A stretch of DNA of 64,000 nucleotides from the NCBI GenBank assembly GCA_947645355.1, contig CANSCI010000003.1:17869-81868 (forward strand), in the 5' to 3' direction. The notes beneath the pieces were generated by a model, which saw nothing but the letters and a program-made list of their open reading frames with translations, ran no database searches and was not told where the DNA came from. Within the stretch, counting starts at the first letter, position 1; every line of letters starts with the position of its first letter. The DNA comes from an uncultured Dorea sp. Lineage in GTDB: Bacteria; Bacillota; Clostridia; Lachnospirales; Lachnospiraceae. A program made the position numbers and the translations under genes. This document shows, in pieces, positions 45,367 to 55,786 of the stretch.

Positions 45367-45628
45367 CGCCCAGAGGCCGCAGAAAACACAGGCTCATTGA
45401 TCGGCCGCTCGCTGGACGATGTGAAGACAGGAACAGAATCTACCAGTCTTGCAATATCGGCAATGCAGGTGATTAATGACTGCATCCGTCGACAGCAGGA
45501 TCAAGGAAGTCTCCAAAGTAATAAAGGCAAACTCAACTGCCGCCGAGCAAAGTGCAGAGATTTCAAATGAATTATCCAACCAGGCAAGGACTCTGAATCA
45601 TCTGATCGGTCAGTTCCGCATTGACTAA
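45367..45628 (+). pseudogene. Remnant of a methyl-accepting chemotaxis protein signalling domain
   Basis: Frame 1 from 45367 reads RPEAAENTGSLIGRSLDDV and continues to about 45480, the hallmark AAENT-LI-S-V-GT segment of MCP tails. The next part is in another frame (from about 45480 to the TAA at 45626-45628): SVDSRIKEVSKVIKANS, then AAEQSAEISNELSNQA and a FRID end, the standard MCP C-terminus. A frameshift plus a missing piece of about 20 codons joins them, and no N-terminal part is found. The rest of the 45109-45657 gap shows no intact gene. Confidence 0.8.
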
Positions 45629-45657
45629 ATAACAGAGGAATTCTATCTTTACAGTTT

Positions 45658-46893
45658 TTAGATCAGCGGATATTTATCCGTAAGTTCTTTCACAAGCCTC
45701 TTAGCCTGCTCCACTGCATCTGCGTCTTTTACTACCATTGAGATTGCTTCCGCGATCGTGTCCATATCTCCTTCTTTCATCCCGCGGGTCGTAACCGCCG
45801 GAGTCCCGAGACGAACGCCGCTGGTAACAAACGGTGATCGCGGATCATTCGGAATGGTATTTTTATTGCATGTAATGTGAGCCTCATCCAGAAGTCTCTC
45901 CAGTTCCTTCCCCGTAACCTCTTCTTTACTCAGATCTACAAGCATCAGATGGTTATCTGTCCCGCCGGACACAATCTTCACCCCGCGCTTTATTAACCCT
46001 TCGCAGAGAGCCTGTGCATTTTTAACGATCTGTTTCTGGTATTCCCTGAATTCCGGCTGAAGCGCCTCTTTAAAGCAGACTGCTTTGCCCGCAATCACAT
46101 GCTCCAGCGGCCCGCCCTGGGTTCCCGGAAATACCGCTTTGTTAAAATTAAACTTTTCTGCTGCCTCCTGGCTGCATAAGATCATGCCGCCCCTTGGACC
46201 GCGCAGCGTCTTGTGGGTCGTCGTTGTCACCACATCCGCATACGGGATCGGGCTTGGATGAAGCCCTGCTGCCACAAGCCCTGCAATATGGGCCATATCC
46301 ACCATAAGGTACGCACCTGCTTCATCTGCGATCTCCCGAAACTTCTTAAAATCTATCGTCCTGGCATAAGCACTGGCTCCGGCAATCAAAAGCTTCGGCC
46401 TCTCCCTAAGAGCAGTCTCCCGCACTGCGTCATAGTCGATCACGCCCTCGCCATTTACCCCGTAAAATGATGTTTTAAAATACTTGCCGGACATGTTTAC
46501 CGGTGATCCATGGGTCAGATGCCCACCATGGTCAAGGTTCATTCCTAAAATCTTATCCCCCGGCATCAGCATAGCAAAAAATACAGCCATATTTGCCTGT
46601 GCGCCGGAATGGGGCTGCACATTTGCATAGTCACAGCCAAAGAGTTCTTTCGCGCGCTCCCTCGCAAGATTCTCCACTACATCTACACACTGGCATCCAC
46701 CGTAATAACGCTTCCCCGGATATCCTTCCGCGTATTTGTTGGTCAGCGGGCTTCCCATTGCCGCCATCACCGCCCTGCTCACCCAATTCTCGGATGCGAT
46801 CAGCTCAATATGGGAATTCTGCCTCTCCATCTCATCGGTGATTGCCTGTGCAACCTCCGGATCTGCACGTTTAATCTCTTCAAAGGTATACAT
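45658..46893 (-). CDS. glyA: Serine hydroxymethyltransferase
   Basis: PLP enzyme making glycine and 5,10-methylene-THF from serine. The 411-residue protein has LIASENWVS near 32-40, [11 protein letters not shown] near 98 and the PLP-lysine motif [14 protein letters not shown] near 222-235. AAGGAGGGG precedes the ATG. It stands alone. Confidence 0.97.
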   Translation of the reverse strand: MYTFEEIKRADPEVAQAITDEMERQNSHIELIASENWVSRAVMAAMGSPLTNKYAEGYPGKRYYGGCQCVDVVENLARERAKELFGCDYANVQPHSGAQANMAVFFAMLMPGDKILGMNLDHGGHLTHGSPVNMSGKYFKTSFYGVNGEGVIDYDAVRETALRERPKLLIAGASAYARTIDFKKFREIADEAGAYLMVDMAHIAGLVAAGLHPSPIPYADVVTTTTHKTLRGPRGGMILCSQEAAEKFNFNKAVFPGTQGGPLEHVIAGKAVCFKEALQPEFREYQKQIVKNAQALCEGLIKRGVKIVSGGTDNHLMLVDLSKEEVTGKELERLLDEAHITCNKNTIPNDPRSPFVTSGVRLGTPAVTTRGMKEGDMDTIAEAISMVVKDADAVEQAKRLVKELTDKYPLI

Positions 46894-46975
46894 TGCTCCA
46901 TCCCCTCCTTTATCTGGAATTTTCTTTCTATACCTTTATTATATCCTCAGGCAAATATTCTTTCAATATCTACTT

Positions 46976-48343
46976 TTAGTCTCTATGCTCCTCATCCCAC
47001 TTTTGATTTGCCTTTTCCACATTCAACATAGAAGCAAGCACAGCCATGACGATACTAAGTGCTACCGGAATAAATACATACATAGACTGGATCATATTCA
47101 GGGCTCCCTGTGTCTGTACACTTGCCATTCCGTCAAACCCTCCTGCTTCCAGCAGCCATCCGCAAACTGCACTCCCGATTCCTCCTCCCAATTTCACGCC
47201 GAAAGACGAGCAGCTGTACATCATTCCTTCCATACGTACTTTCTTCAGACGATAAATATTCCCGCTTGTCTCAGCAATCAATGCGTTCAATGTTCCGTTC
47301 ATCGGACCGCTGCACAACCCTCTGATAAAAACGAGTCCCAGCATCAGCGGAATATTTTTATTTAAAGCCGCAAAAATAAACACGATACCAAATACGGCAT
47401 TCAGAATATACCCTGCGGTATTTACTTTCCACATGCCTTTGAACCATTTTACCAGAAACGGCGTCGCTACTGCAGTCAGAGCCATAGGGAACATCTGTGC
47501 CATTGTAAACGTCCCAAGCAAAGAAGCATCCCCCAATATATATGTCATATAGTACACGCCTGCCCCCTGCGTGATCCCTCCCATAATATAAGTGCACAGA
47601 TAATATAAAAGAATAATTACAAGATATTTATTAGTAAGCAGATACTTACCTGCCTGGACAAAACCAATCTTAGCCTGCTTCCTGTTTGTATCTTGCTCAG
47701 TTGCTTCATTTTCTTCCATAGGGACCTCTTTTACCATAAAACAGCTAAATGTATTGATTGCCATAGAAAGAACCGCAAAAATCAGAGCAACTGCTCTCCA
47801 GCCGCTGCTTCCGCCTCCAAACTTCTGTACCAGATCCATAACGACAGAAGATACAACAATATTTGTCAACAGTGCAAATATAAGACGGAAGGAGCCTAAT
47901 TGTACACGCTCATTTACATTTTTCGTAATCAATGCCACCAGTGAACCATACGAAATATTGTTCGCAGTATAAAAAATAGCGTTAAATGCGGTGTAGAATA
48001 TGAAGAAATATACATACTGCATTGTCTGAGATCCTGCCGGAATCGTAAACAGCAGGAACAGACATGCCGATACACCAATCTGTGAATACAACATCCATGG
48101 GCGTGCCTTTCCCAGTTTACTTTTCGTCCGGTCAATCAAAACACCAAAAATGACATCTGTAAATCCGTCAAATATTTTAGATACCATCATTAAGATACCG
48201 ATAATTCCACTATTCAGCCCTACTGTATTTGTAAGATATATTAATATGAAGCTGGAAAGCAAAGTATACGAACTGTTTCCTGCCACGTCACCTGTTCCAT
48301 ATGCAATTTTCTGACTTAGTTTCAAATATCTTTTCGCATTCAT
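46976..48343 (-). CDS. GPH-family sugar:cation symporter
   Basis: A 455-residue, 12-helix transporter of the glycoside-pentoside-hexuronide family: YGTGDVAGNSSYTLL near 15-29 and the cation/sugar loop DGFTDVIFGVLIDRTKSKLGKARPW near 59-83. Its ATG overlaps the stop of the upstream GH2 gene by four bases (ATGA), so transport and hydrolysis are coupled. The sugar is probably a beta-linked glycoside or uronide; not determined. Confidence 0.9.
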   Translation of the reverse strand: MNAKRYLKLSQKIAYGTGDVAGNSSYTLLSSFILIYLTNTVGLNSGIIGILMMVSKIFDGFTDVIFGVLIDRTKSKLGKARPWMLYSQIGVSACLFLLFTIPAGSQTMQYVYFFIFYTAFNAIFYTANNISYGSLVALITKNVNERVQLGSFRLIFALLTNIVVSSVVMDLVQKFGGGSSGWRAVALIFAVLSMAINTFSCFMVKEVPMEENEATEQDTNRKQAKIGFVQAGKYLLTNKYLVIILLYYLCTYIMGGITQGAGVYYMTYILGDASLLGTFTMAQMFPMALTAVATPFLVKWFKGMWKVNTAGYILNAVFGIVFIFAALNKNIPLMLGLVFIRGLCSGPMNGTLNALIAETSGNIYRLKKVRMEGMMYSCSSFGVKLGGGIGSAVCGWLLEAGGFDGMASVQTQGALNMIQSMYVFIPVALSIVMAVLASMLNVEKANQKWDEEHRD

Positions 48344-50862
48344 CTTCCTGCTTCCTCCCTTACCTTTGTGGTAATCACTTTACATACTGGTCTGCATCCG
48401 TCAGCTTCAAACGTCATCCGGATCTCTCCGGCCTTTTTTCCTGCTCGTACTACTGCCAAAGCCCGGCCGTCATATGTATCCCACGCCGTATCCTGATAAC
48501 TTCCTCCACCACTTGGCAGCGCACTCCCATATCCTTGAAGTGTTCCTTCACCGATTACTCTCACTTTCACATTTTTACAGCATTGCCGGTTTTCTCTGCC
48601 CGACTTATCCTTCACCTCAATAACAACGTATGAAAGATCCTCTCCATCTGCGTAAATTTCACTGCGGTCCGGTTCTACAGACAATTCAACATCCTCTGCC
48701 GCGGTATATAATATGTAAACACTGTCTTCTATACCGTTCCGATATGCGGCAGCCTTCAGTTCCCCCGGCTCATAAACCAGATTGTATTCCGCCGTATAGC
48801 CATGGGTACGCCCTGCACATTTCCGCCCAAGGGATCTCCCATTTAAAAACAGTTCTACTTCCTCTGCGTCACTGTAGACATCTACCTTCGCAGGCCGACA
48901 ATCAAAACCATTCCAAGTCCAGCTTGCAATATTATCTTTGAACATCCACGGTGTTTTGCTATGCTTCTCCCCGTAATGATTCAGCCGTTCCACTGCTATA
49001 TAAGGCTCCTTTCTGAGCCCGTATACGATCTCGCGCAAATAACTGATAGGCCTGCGGTATCCGGTAATATCAATATCTCCTATATATGCAGCACGGTCCG
49101 GCCAATGAGGTGTGAAATTCTTTGTTCCGTCATAATAAAAAATTCCTGCCCTGGCCTCACCCAGATAGTCGTACCCGGACCAAGTCATATCCCCAAGTAC
49201 ATGTGGATTTCGCTCTACAATATCCCATAGCCTTACAATATCCGCGGGAAATGTCTCTGCCCCGAGAACTACCCGGTTTGGATAAAGCTGATGCTCCATC
49301 TCATGTCTTCCGGTCAGATAGTTATAACCAGCCACATCCATAGCATCTACAAATTCATCCAGTTTTTCAGACAAAATCGGATGCGTCGCAATAGCATCCG
49401 CCAATGGGCCATGCAGCATTCCAAGCAGATCGTTCAAAGCGTCACTTCCACCTTCATTCTTTTTCTCCGTGTCATCTGACGGCCTGTCCGGAGTCTCTTT
49501 GCCTGCCATTGCATTTGCCTTTACTGCATCCGCTATTACAATATCCAGCGAATCCATAATTGCCAATATTCCGTTGATTGCATTGGTGGTGTATCTCGTA
49601 CCGTCCAGAATGTGAAATTTCTCATTGATTCTCCGGTTTAACTCCGCACCTTTTGCTGTTCCTGCCTCCTGAATCTCATTTCCCATACAATACATGATGA
49701 CAGACGGGTGATTATAATCCTTTTTCACCATGCGCTCCACGTCTTTCTCCCAGAATTCCAGAAAATTCATGGAATAATCATTCACATTTTTATGGTTTGT
49801 CCATACATCTGACAATTCATCAATCACCAGCATGCCCAACCTATCGCAGGCATCCAGCATCGCTTTACTCATTGGGTGATGGGAACTTCTGATACAATTA
49901 AAACCCGCCGCCTTCAATTGCTCACATCTACGCTCTTCTGCACGCTCCAGGGTACAGGCTCCGATCACTCCATTATCATGGTGGATACAGGCGCCTCGTA
50001 ATTTTATCCTCTCCCCATTAATCCTCAAACCATTCACTGCGTCAAGCTGAAGGCTACGCACTCCAAACTGCATTTTGACCTCATCCAGCTTTTCACCTCT
50101 GTCCTCAATTCTGACTGTACATTCATATAAATCAGGCGTCTCGCAGTTCCAAAGAGCCGGCGCGTGAATTGCCATGCGATGTCTTGATGTTATTTCTGTA
50201 TGCCCGAATATGGTGGCATAACGGACATCTTTTGCACAGACTTTTTTAGTCTTGTCTTTAATTACCGCAGTGATTTTCACTTTTCTATTCTGCCCGGACT
50301 GGTTTCTGATTCTTGTATCCACGGTCGTTACCGCAATACTCTTATCTACTTCCGGCGTAGTAATCCGGACACCGTCTTCCAGAATATGCAGTTCTTCTCC
50401 GATAAACAAGTTCACATTCCGGTACAGTCCGCTTCCCGAATACCATCTGCTGTTCCTCTCCATCCCATTATTCACAATCACTTCTATGTCATTCTCCTTT
50501 CCAAATTCAAGGAAATGATTCAATTCAACATAGAAATTCGTATACCCATACGGATATCCTCCTGCATAACATCCGTTCACATATACTTTTGCATTCATAT
50601 AAGCGCCCTCAAACTCTAATTTCAAAATTTTTGAGCACCATGCTTCCGGGACATAGAATTTTTTCCTGTAATGATAAATTCCTCCGGGATAAAAGCCAGT
50701 CTGGCTTCCGTTTGCAGTATCCTTTTTTCTTGCTTCAGTAATCATCGCATCATGTGGAAGACAGATTCGTATCCTTTCAGAACTATCTGCAAAAGTGTTT
50801 TCCAACATATCCACAGTTCCGCTGCTGACTGTCCAGCCTTCATTAAACTTCTGCCGAAACAT
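48340..50862 (-). CDS. Glycoside hydrolase family 2 enzyme
   Basis: An 840-residue GH2 glycosidase: N-terminal sugar-binding domain (about 40-170), Ig-like domain (180-280), TIM barrel (285-600) with acid/base Glu396 in YCMGNEIQEAG and probable nucleophile Glu536 in VLGAETFPAD, then a DUF4982-like beta domain (VDVYSDAEEVELFLNGRSLG) and an Ig-like end. The barrel has an Asp/Glu-rich insertion near 445-500. No signal peptide, so it acts in the cytosol on sugars imported by the coupled GPH symporter. The start at 50862 has AGGAGGTGC upstream. Beta-galactosidase or beta-glucuronidase are possible; I cannot choose. Confidence 0.9.
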   Translation of the reverse strand: MFRQKFNEGWTVSSGTVDMLENTFADSSERIRICLPHDAMITEARKKDTANGSQTGFYPGGIYHYRKKFYVPEAWCSKILKLEFEGAYMNAKVYVNGCYAGGYPYGYTNFYVELNHFLEFGKENDIEVIVNNGMERNSRWYSGSGLYRNVNLFIGEELHILEDGVRITTPEVDKSIAVTTVDTRIRNQSGQNRKVKITAVIKDKTKKVCAKDVRYATIFGHTEITSRHRMAIHAPALWNCETPDLYECTVRIEDRGEKLDEVKMQFGVRSLQLDAVNGLRINGERIKLRGACIHHDNGVIGACTLERAEERRCEQLKAAGFNCIRSSHHPMSKAMLDACDRLGMLVIDELSDVWTNHKNVNDYSMNFLEFWEKDVERMVKKDYNHPSVIMYCMGNEIQEAGTAKGAELNRRINEKFHILDGTRYTTNAINGILAIMDSLDIVIADAVKANAMAGKETPDRPSDDTEKKNEGGSDALNDLLGMLHGPLADAIATHPILSEKLDEFVDAMDVAGYNYLTGRHEMEHQLYPNRVVLGAETFPADIVRLWDIVERNPHVLGDMTWSGYDYLGEARAGIFYYDGTKNFTPHWPDRAAYIGDIDITGYRRPISYLREIVYGLRKEPYIAVERLNHYGEKHSKTPWMFKDNIASWTWNGFDCRPAKVDVYSDAEEVELFLNGRSLGRKCAGRTHGYTAEYNLVYEPGELKAAAYRNGIEDSVYILYTAAEDVELSVEPDRSEIYADGEDLSYVVIEVKDKSGRENRQCCKNVKVRVIGEGTLQGYGSALPSGGGSYQDTAWDTYDGRALAVVRAGKKAGEIRMTFEADGCRPVCKVITTKVREEAGR

Positions 50863-50948
50863 ATGCACCTCCTGTATTAAGTCGTTTTTAGACTCATTAT
50901 TCCCTGCATATTGCAATACTCTTCAAAAAAATATATAATATTTTTGTT

Positions 50949-50995
50949 GCACAATATGCTGTTTTCTTTTAAAACTATACCATCAGCACAATATG
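50949..50995. promoter_or_regulatory. Two direct repeats in the GH2/AraC divergent region
   Basis: GCACAATATG occurs at 50949-50958 and again at 50986-50995, 37 bases apart, between the GH2 operon (minus) and the AraC-type gene (plus). Direct repeats at such spacing are typical AraC-family binding sites. Confidence 0.55.
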
Positions 50996-51071
50996 GCATC
51001 TATAACCTATCCCGCACTCATATGAATGCAATGTGTCCAAAACAGACTTTATTTCAAAAAGGAGACCTTTT

Positions 51072-52139
51072 ATGATTGATCTGCACCAAACCTCTCAAAT
51101 ACCGCCGGAACCACCACCATATCTGTCTGTCCATAATAATGACAGTTCCTTTTTCAAATTCTTTGAAATACTAGTTCCCTATATGTTGACTTACCAAAGC
51201 AACACTGAGGATGCCTGTACGTTTTTCAACCTGTCGCCCTGCAGTCAAAACCGAGTTACTATTTCTAAAAAAGACAATACAACGCTGGATGTTCCGTCCC
51301 TGCATTCCCATGATTTTTTCGAGGTTATGTTCGTCATCTCCGGCACGGTCCGTCAGCGTCTTGAAGGGAAAAATTTTTCTTACTCTGCGGGTGAGTGCTG
51401 CATCTTGAACAAAAATATCAGACATCAGGAAGATTTCTCCACAGATTTTGAAGTGCTTTTTCTGGCTCTTACTGACAAGTTTCTGAATCAGCTTATGGAA
51501 CACGATATCCAATATTCTCCTAACGGAGCATGCTGGAACTACTTTGGTTCCATTTATCATTTAATTGAACAGAATCATCGGAATAAATATTATAATGCAA
51601 AGGAATATATTGATTTCAGGCTGGAAACTCCTCTGGACTCCAACAACGCATTAATGACTCACTTCCATATTTTATTTAATGAGCTGATTAAAGAAATTTC
51701 TATGCAAAGACCAGGCTCCAACCTGATTGTTGAAGGATTGATTGCCCGCTTCTTTTCTATGTTAGAAGAAAAACCAGTCTATGAAAGCGCCCATATAAAA
51801 CTGAGCAGCACAAAGGAACAAAATTTACTGCATAAAATAAGCCATATTTTAGAAGAAAAACATGGCCGTATTTCAAGAAATGAACTTGTCAAATTATTAA
51901 ATTATAATGGAGATTATTTGAATCGGATCGTAAAAAAACAGACCGGAATGACCTTAACCGAATATGGACGTCTTTTCTGTCTGGAGAATGCTGCCAACCA
52001 GCTCCTTCACAGTCAGAAAACCATCTCCCAGATTGTAACGGAGTTAGGGTTCTCCAACCGCAATTACTTTAACCATATTTTTATTGAAAAATATGGTATC
52101 TCTCCCAACGAGTTCAGAAAACAGAAGAACGTACTGTAG
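51072..52139 (+). CDS. AraC-family transcriptional regulator
   Basis: A 355-residue regulator with an N-terminal cupin-like sensing part (HDFFEVMFVISGTVRQRLEG near 82-101, CCILNKNIRHQ near 110) and a C-terminal AraC DNA-binding domain of two HTH motifs at about 255-352 (KLLNYNGDYLNRIVKKQTG, ISQIVTELGFSNRNYFNHIF). The start at 51072 has AAGGAG upstream. It faces the GH2-GPH operon, which it probably controls in response to the imported sugar. The gene is more AT-rich than its neighbours, and its end overlaps the uracil-DNA glycosylase gene by 26 bases. Confidence 0.92.
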   Translation: MIDLHQTSQIPPEPPPYLSVHNNDSSFFKFFEILVPYMLTYQSNTEDACTFFNLSPCSQNRVTISKKDNTTLDVPSLHSHDFFEVMFVISGTVRQRLEGKNFSYSAGECCILNKNIRHQEDFSTDFEVLFLALTDKFLNQLMEHDIQYSPNGACWNYFGSIYHLIEQNHRNKYYNAKEYIDFRLETPLDSNNALMTHFHILFNELIKEISMQRPGSNLIVEGLIARFFSMLEEKPVYESAHIKLSSTKEQNLLHKISHILEEKHGRISRNELVKLLNYNGDYLNRIVKKQTGMTLTEYGRLFCLENAANQLLHSQKTISQIVTELGFSNRNYFNHIFIEKYGISPNEFRKQKNVL

Positions 52140-52683
52140 ATGCTTTCTTTACAATCTCGCGGAAATCCTCCTGAACAATCTTATATTTGGAGGGATCCCG
52201 CAAGACTGCCGAAGGGTGATAGGTCGCGGTCATTGCACAGCCTTTCCGGCATGTCCAGGTTCCATGCTGCCGGGTGATCTTAAAATCCGGCGAAATAATA
52301 CGCTGCGCAGCAACGCGACCGAGACAGACAATTATCTTCGGCTTCAGGAGAAATGTCTCATATTTCAGATATGGAAGGCAGGCTTCTTTCTCCTCCTGTT
52401 TTGGGTCACGGTTGCCCGGAGGATGACATTTTAAAATATTGGTGATATAAATCTGCTCTCTGGATAGTCCACATTCCTGCAAAAGCCTGTCCAACACTTC
52501 CCCCGAACGCCCGACAAATGGAATTCCCTGTTCATCCTCCTGCCCTCCCGGCGCCTCGGCAATCAGCATAATATCCGACTGATGATCCCCGCGCCCCATA
52601 ACAGGACGGTGCCTGGTCCGGCTTAACGGGCAATTGGCGCATGTAGAGATATGCTGTTCAATGTCCTTCCATGTATATTGCAT
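52114..52683 (-). CDS. Uracil-DNA glycosylase, type 4/5-like Fe-S family
   Basis: Removes uracil from DNA. The 189-residue protein has CANC near 15-18 for the Fe-S cluster, EAPGGQEDEQGIPFVGRSGEVLD near 43-65, TNILKCHPPGNRDP near 80-93 and ATYHPSAVLR near 150-159, matching family-4-type enzymes. AAGGAG precedes the ATG. Convergent overlap with the AraC-type gene. Confidence 0.92.
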   Translation of the reverse strand: MQYTWKDIEQHISTCANCPLSRTRHRPVMGRGDHQSDIMLIAEAPGGQEDEQGIPFVGRSGEVLDRLLQECGLSREQIYITNILKCHPPGNRDPKQEEKEACLPYLKYETFLLKPKIIVCLGRVAAQRIISPDFKITRQHGTWTCRKGCAMTATYHPSAVLRDPSKYKIVQEDFREIVKKASTVRSSVF

Positions 52684-52812
52684 AATGTCTCCTTTATGGT
52701 TAATATTCTGTCGGTATTACATCTTGTTCATAACCTCTACAAGTGTATCATAAATTCCATAACCAAGTCTATACATTATTTCTTCCGCACCTTAACTATA
52801 CAGTCATCCCCT

Positions 52813-54150
52813 CTACATTTCATGTGCCATCTTTTGTCTTCTTTCTTCCAACTCTTCTGTCATTGTTCCTCTGATGCTGTCCAGTTTGTAGAAATAAGTC
52901 AGACCGGCAATGATAAGACAAAGTACGATTGGAATCCAAATAAAGCAGATCTCAATATAAGAAAGTGCTTTTGGTGTCTGAACTGCATTTGCTACATAAC
53001 CACCGTTTTTCAGAAAAGCTCCGATGATAAAACTAGTAAGTCCCATTCCGCCTTTCACGAAAAATCCCTGAAACGCAGCAATCAAGCCTGCAATACTCGA
53101 ATTTTTCTGATATTCTGAATAATCAATCACATCCGGCTGCATTGCAAATGTAATTCCGAAAATACCATATATACCAAGCCCCGTAATTACAAGTCCTCCA
53201 AGAAGGCATGCCGCAGAATTCTTCCCGATAAAAATCAGAAGATCGCCTATAATATAAAGTCCGGCACTGACAAACATCAGGCTTCTCTTGCTGAATTTTT
53301 TCTCCAGTGCAGGAAGGGCAAGCAGCATCGGAAGTCCGGATAAAATTCCCAGGATTCCCACCAGTGACAACCACTCTGTTCTGCCAAGGTTATATTTGAA
53401 ATAGTAGAGTACGGTTGTGTTTCTTACAACATACAGCGAGAAATAAAACAGATTCAGCAGGAATAAAATCCATGCCTGTCCGGTCAGCCCTTTCAGACTT
53501 TCTTTAAAGCTTGATTTTTCATTGCTTACAGTCGGCGGCACAACTTCTTTGGTATTTGCAAATGTAATGAAGAAGATAACCATTGCTGCGATTCCATAAA
53601 CAGTCATTGTTGTAAGATACCCTTTTGCTTCATCTCCGCCGCCGAAAAATTTTACCATCGGTGCAGTGATGGTCATGACAATTGCAGTTCCTGCCATTGC
53701 ACAGATCATTCTGGTAGATACCAGAACATCTCTTTCGTGCACATCGGATGTCAGTCTCGGAACAATAGTATTCAGCGGAATATTTACCACTGTATATGCT
53801 GTACAGAGCAGACAATAAGTTATATACGCCCAGATCAGTTTTCCGGTGCTTCCCAGATTTGGGATGTAAAAGGTTAAAAACGTAAATACTGCAAATGGAA
53901 CGGCTCCCAGCACAAAATATGGCCTCCCCTGTCCCCACCTGGTATGTGTCCGATCCACGATCATTCCCATACCGGTATCTGTAAGTGCGTCAATAAACTT
54001 TGTGATCAGCATCATCGTTCCCGCTGCCGCTGCTGTAATGCCAAATACATCCGTATAAAATACCATTAAATACGATGCCATTGTGCTGAAAACCAGATTG
54101 CATCCCAGATCTCCGATTCCATATCCAATCCTCTTTTTCCACTTTTCCAT
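52813..54150 (-). CDS. GPH-family sugar:cation symporter
   Basis: A 445-residue, 12-helix transporter of the same family as the 46,976 gene: GYGIGDLGCNLVFSTM near 9-24 and FIDALTDTGMGMIVDRTHTRWGQGRPY near 52-78. It is third in the SDR-FGGY kinase-GPH operon, separated from the kinase by 15 bases, so it should import the sugar or polyol that the two enzymes process. Confidence 0.9.
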   Translation of the reverse strand: MEKWKKRIGYGIGDLGCNLVFSTMASYLMVFYTDVFGITAAAAGTMMLITKFIDALTDTGMGMIVDRTHTRWGQGRPYFVLGAVPFAVFTFLTFYIPNLGSTGKLIWAYITYCLLCTAYTVVNIPLNTIVPRLTSDVHERDVLVSTRMICAMAGTAIVMTITAPMVKFFGGGDEAKGYLTTMTVYGIAAMVIFFITFANTKEVVPPTVSNEKSSFKESLKGLTGQAWILFLLNLFYFSLYVVRNTTVLYYFKYNLGRTEWLSLVGILGILSGLPMLLALPALEKKFSKRSLMFVSAGLYIIGDLLIFIGKNSAACLLGGLVITGLGIYGIFGITFAMQPDVIDYSEYQKNSSIAGLIAAFQGFFVKGGMGLTSFIIGAFLKNGGYVANAVQTPKALSYIEICFIWIPIVLCLIIAGLTYFYKLDSIRGTMTEELEERRQKMAHEM

Positions 54151-54165
54151 AATTACCTCCCGATT

Positions 54166-55760
54166 CTACCAGCGCATCATCTCAATTGCTTTTTTCTCAA
54201 TTTCAAGTCCTGCCTTATACCGTGTCATGAAGACATCAAATCCTCTTTTATCTTCCTCACACGGGGCAATTGTTTCCCCTGCAAGTTTACTAAAAATCCG
54301 GTCATCCAAATAATCTTCCAGCGTCTCACCCTCTTTTTTGTCAATCAGATATGCCGCCAGGAGTGCAATGCCCCATGCACCACCTTCACTTGCTGTATCC
54401 ATTACCGTAACTGCGCGCCCACTGCCGCTGCAAGATACCTTTGTCCCACGCCCTTTGTCTTAAAGAAACCACCGTGCCCCATGATACAATCTACTTTCAC
54501 TTTTTCAGTTTCCATCAGTATATCCAGTCCCATCTTGACTGCTCCCAGCGAAGTATAAAGATGTGTTTTCATAAAATTCGCAAGATTAAAACGACTTTCC
54601 GGGGTGCGAAAGAATGCAGGACGTCCTTCATTAATCATCGTAATATTCTCTCCGGAATAATATCCGTACGCCAGAAGCCCTCCGCAGTCCGTATCTCCGT
54701 TTAGTGAATTAGTATATAATTTTCCAAACAGCTCTCCCATATCTGTCTGATATCCCATCAATTGTGCAAATTCTTCAAATAAGCCAACCCATGCATTCAA
54801 ATCCGAAGTCCCATTATTGGCATGTGACATTGCACAAGGGAAACCGGATGGTGTTGTAACCATATCAATTTCTCTGTAAACTTTACTAAGCTGTTTTTCC
54901 AGGACGATCATTGCAAAAGTACTGGTTCCGGCAGATACATTTCCCGTCCTCGGTGCAACGGAATTTGTTGCTGTCATGCCGGTTCCTGCATCCCCTTCCG
55001 GCGGACACATCGGAACGCCTGCCTGCAGGTTCCCGGAAGGATCCAGAAGCTTTGCTCCCTCCTGGGTCAGCGCGCCTGCGTCCTCACCGGCTGCCAGAAC
55101 CTGAGGCAGAATCTCTGTAAGCTTCCAGCCGTACTCATATTTCTCTATAAGAGTATCAAACTTCTGAACCATCTCCTCGTCATAGTCGCAGGTATTTGAA
55201 TCAATCGGGAACATTCCAGCGGCATCACCCACACCAAGCACCTTTTTTCCGGTCAGTTTCCAGTGAATATAACCACTTAGTGTTGATACATATGCCAGTC
55301 TTTTTACATGATCCTCCTGATCAAGAATTCTCTGGTAGAGATGTGCTGCACTCCAACGAAGCGGAATGTTGAACTGGAAAAGTTCTGTCAGTTCGTCTGC
55401 TGCATCCTGGGTATTAGTATTTCTCCAGGTCTGAAACGGTGCAATCTGATTGCCGTCTTTATCCAACGCCATATATCCATGCATCATGGCACTGACTCCA
55501 ATTACTCCAATTTTCTGAAGTGTCACTCCATACTTTTTCTCTACTGCTTCACGCAAAGAGCAATAACAACTGCGAAGTCCTGCATGAATGTCTTCTATAC
55601 TATAAGTCCAGATATTATTGATAAAAGAATTCTCCCAGTCATGAATGCCTACTGCAAGCACATTTCCACTCAAGTCTATAAGTACCCCTTTGATTCTTGT
55701 TGAGCCAAGTTCAATACCAAGTGCTGTCTTTCCATTCAGAATTGAATCTTTCTGGTTCAT
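54166..55760 (-). pseudogene. FGGY-family carbohydrate kinase split by a frameshift
   Basis: Phosphorylates a sugar or polyol. The frame from 55760 gives residues 1 to about 452 ([15 protein letters not shown] start, [25 protein letters not shown] near 260-284, [20 protein letters not shown] end) and stops at 54402. The next frame continues at once with [22 protein letters not shown], the expected C-terminus, ending at 54166. Adding one C in the GGCGCGCAG stretch near 54412 restores the G-A-P-V-T-V-M-D junction of the family. So either a recent one-base loss or a sequencing error. Without repair the product lacks its last 80 residues. The start at 55760 follows AAAGGAG. Confidence 0.85.
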
Positions 55761-55786
55761 TTCATGCTTCTCCTTTCTCACTATTC

